From assembly GCA_002722055.1 (NCBI GenBank), contig PBKD01000005.1:62001-126000 (forward strand): 64,000 nt of DNA. Reading direction: 5' to 3'. The stretch is from Rhodospirillaceae bacterium. Its GTDB lineage: Bacteria > Pseudomonadota > Alphaproteobacteria > SHVP01. Positions within the stretch are counted from its first letter, which is position 1; each line of letters opens with the position of its first letter. Position numbers and translations under genes: made by a program. A model generated the notes under the pieces. The model was not told the origin of the DNA and did not search any database. It saw only the letters and a program-made list of their open reading frames with translations. Below are positions 63,308-64,000 of this stretch, piece after piece.

Positions 63308-64000
63308 TTAAACTATATCTCGAAATGACCCATCATCATTATGAACATGATTATGCTTATGAGTATAAAATGATTTACTATCTAATGAGCGTGGACCAAA
63401 TAAGGATAAGTATTCTTTATTTTGTGTTACTGTATTTGGCGTTCCTGAACAGCAAACATGATTGTTTAAGCATATTACATAATCAGTAGCAGCCATAACC
63501 ATATGTAAATTATGTGAGATTAATATAATCCCACAATTAATTTCATCCCTTATTTTTTTAATAAGGTTGTAAAGCAGAGTTTCCCCATGATAGTCAACAC
63601 CTTCCAAGGGTTCATCTAGAATTAATAAATCTGGTTTTTTTGATATTGCTCTTGCCAACATAACTTTTTGGAATTCACCACCAGATAAAGTTCTAACTTC
63701 GTTATTATAAAGATTTTCAGTTTCAGTAAGTTTTAAAGCATTTAAAATTTTATTATTATCAATTTTTTTAGTTAATCTCATGAAATGTTTCACTTTTAAT
63801 GGTAAAGTCCAATCAATCATAATTTTTTGAGGAACATATGAAATATTTAAATTTTCAAGTATTTTTACATCTCCATGATCAGGTTTTACTATACCTAAAG
63901 CAACTTTAGCAGTCGTCGTTTTACCAGAGCCATTAGGACCAATAATAGTTATTATTTCACCTCTAATTACCTTAAGAGATATATCCTTTATCAACCATTT
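63308..64000 (-). CDS. znuC: Zinc ABC transporter ATPase ZnuC (5' end outside window)
   Basis: ATPase that drives zinc import with ZnuB. Walker A is GPNGSGKTTTAK, the Q-loop is SYVPQKIMID, the signature LSGGEFQKVML, Walker B LLILDEPLEGVDYHG and the switch His in LISHNLH. The frame stays open to base 64000 with KWLIKDISL, so the start lies upstream of the window edge; the TTG at 63994 is internal. The His-rich C-terminus (HKHNHVHNDDG) may bind zinc. It is the most upstream gene of znuC-znuB-zur in the window. Confidence 0.95.
   Translation of the reverse strand, partial: KWLIKDISLKVIRGEIITIIGPNGSGKTTTAKVALGIVKPDHGDVKILENLNISYVPQKIMIDWTLPLKVKHFMRLTKKIDNNKILNALKLTETENLYNNEVRTLSGGEFQKVMLARAISKKPDLLILDEPLEGVDYHGETLLYNLIKKIRDEINCGIILISHNLHMVMAATDYVICLNNHVCCSGTPNTVTQNKEYLSLFGPRSLDSKSFYTHKHNHVHNDDGSFRDIV

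Noticed and set aside
1-64000. CRISPR arrays, insertion sequences, rRNA genes, prophage genes
   Set aside because: No regularly spaced repeats, transposase, rRNA or phage-type genes were found on either strand.

Overview
The window is strongly AT-rich (roughly 30% GC by eye) chromosomal DNA from a marine alphaproteobacterium. The class is indicated by the pyruvate dehydrogenase operon whose E1-beta frame continues upstream as a linker, by a fused ispDF, and by the order dusB-ntrB-ntrC-ntrY-ntrX-trkA-trkH-dat. A proteorhodopsin with a blue-type tuning residue points to the sunlit ocean. Low GC, short intergenic gaps and many genes for small organic molecules suggest a streamlined oligotroph of the SAR116 / AEGEAN-169 / HIMB59 kind. 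I cannot fix the genus.

Layout. 1-5201 (+): pdhB (cut by the window edge), pdhC, lpdA, lipA and a Coq10/RatA-like protein. 5212-9522 (-): ispDF, pgpA, pncC, an MFS exporter and an MDR-family reductase, mostly overlapping. 9651-20563 (+): dusB, ntrBC, ntrYX, trkA, trkH and a D-amino-acid aminotransferase, followed by a methyltransferase. 21924-23997 (-): a PuuE-like deacetylase and an isolated fliG with a GC-rich palindromic element at its promoter. 24196-25027: a decayed dienoyl-CoA isomerase gene. 25124-25312: a compact structured transcript with a 22-codon ORF and a 14-nt perfect complement of the 16S rRNA 3' tail, just before arsC. 25706-33220: psuG/psuK, a fused HyuA-HyuB hydantoinase/oxoprolinase and an acyl-CoA ligase. 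33227-35645 (-): a DUF1538 membrane protein with two P-II-like proteins. 35646-36224: a degenerate tRNA copy, then intact tRNA-Lys. 36225-40226: an ABC exporter and a sulfur module (secreted rhodanese, YeeE/YedE transporter and an unannotated 52-aa Cys-rich peptide). 40400-46900: an adenylate cyclase, several enzymes, an MmgE/PrpD gene with one in-frame stop, and proteorhodopsin. 47108-59432: transport and catabolic genes (DMT transporter, class III aminotransferase, Rieske oxygenase, SDRs, mazG, FAH-type hydratase, DgcA-like flavoprotein, metY, MBL hydrolase). 59556-64000: a dipeptide-type binding protein, DCC and DUF2805 proteins, then zur-znuB-znuC, with znuC cut by the right edge.

How the parts fit. 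The left third is core metabolism and regulation: acetyl-CoA formation with its lipoylation enzyme, isoprenoid and phospholipid synthesis, nitrogen and envelope two-component systems, and potassium uptake. The rest is accessory: light-driven proton pumping, scavenging of pseudouridine, lactams/hydantoins, aromatic or N-methyl compounds and peptides, sulfane-sulfur handling, and zinc homeostasis. The best candidates for something undescribed are the structured RNA at 25124-25312, the DUF1538/double P-II module, and the Cys-rich peptide behind YeeE. The bistable palindrome upstream of fliG is a weaker candidate.
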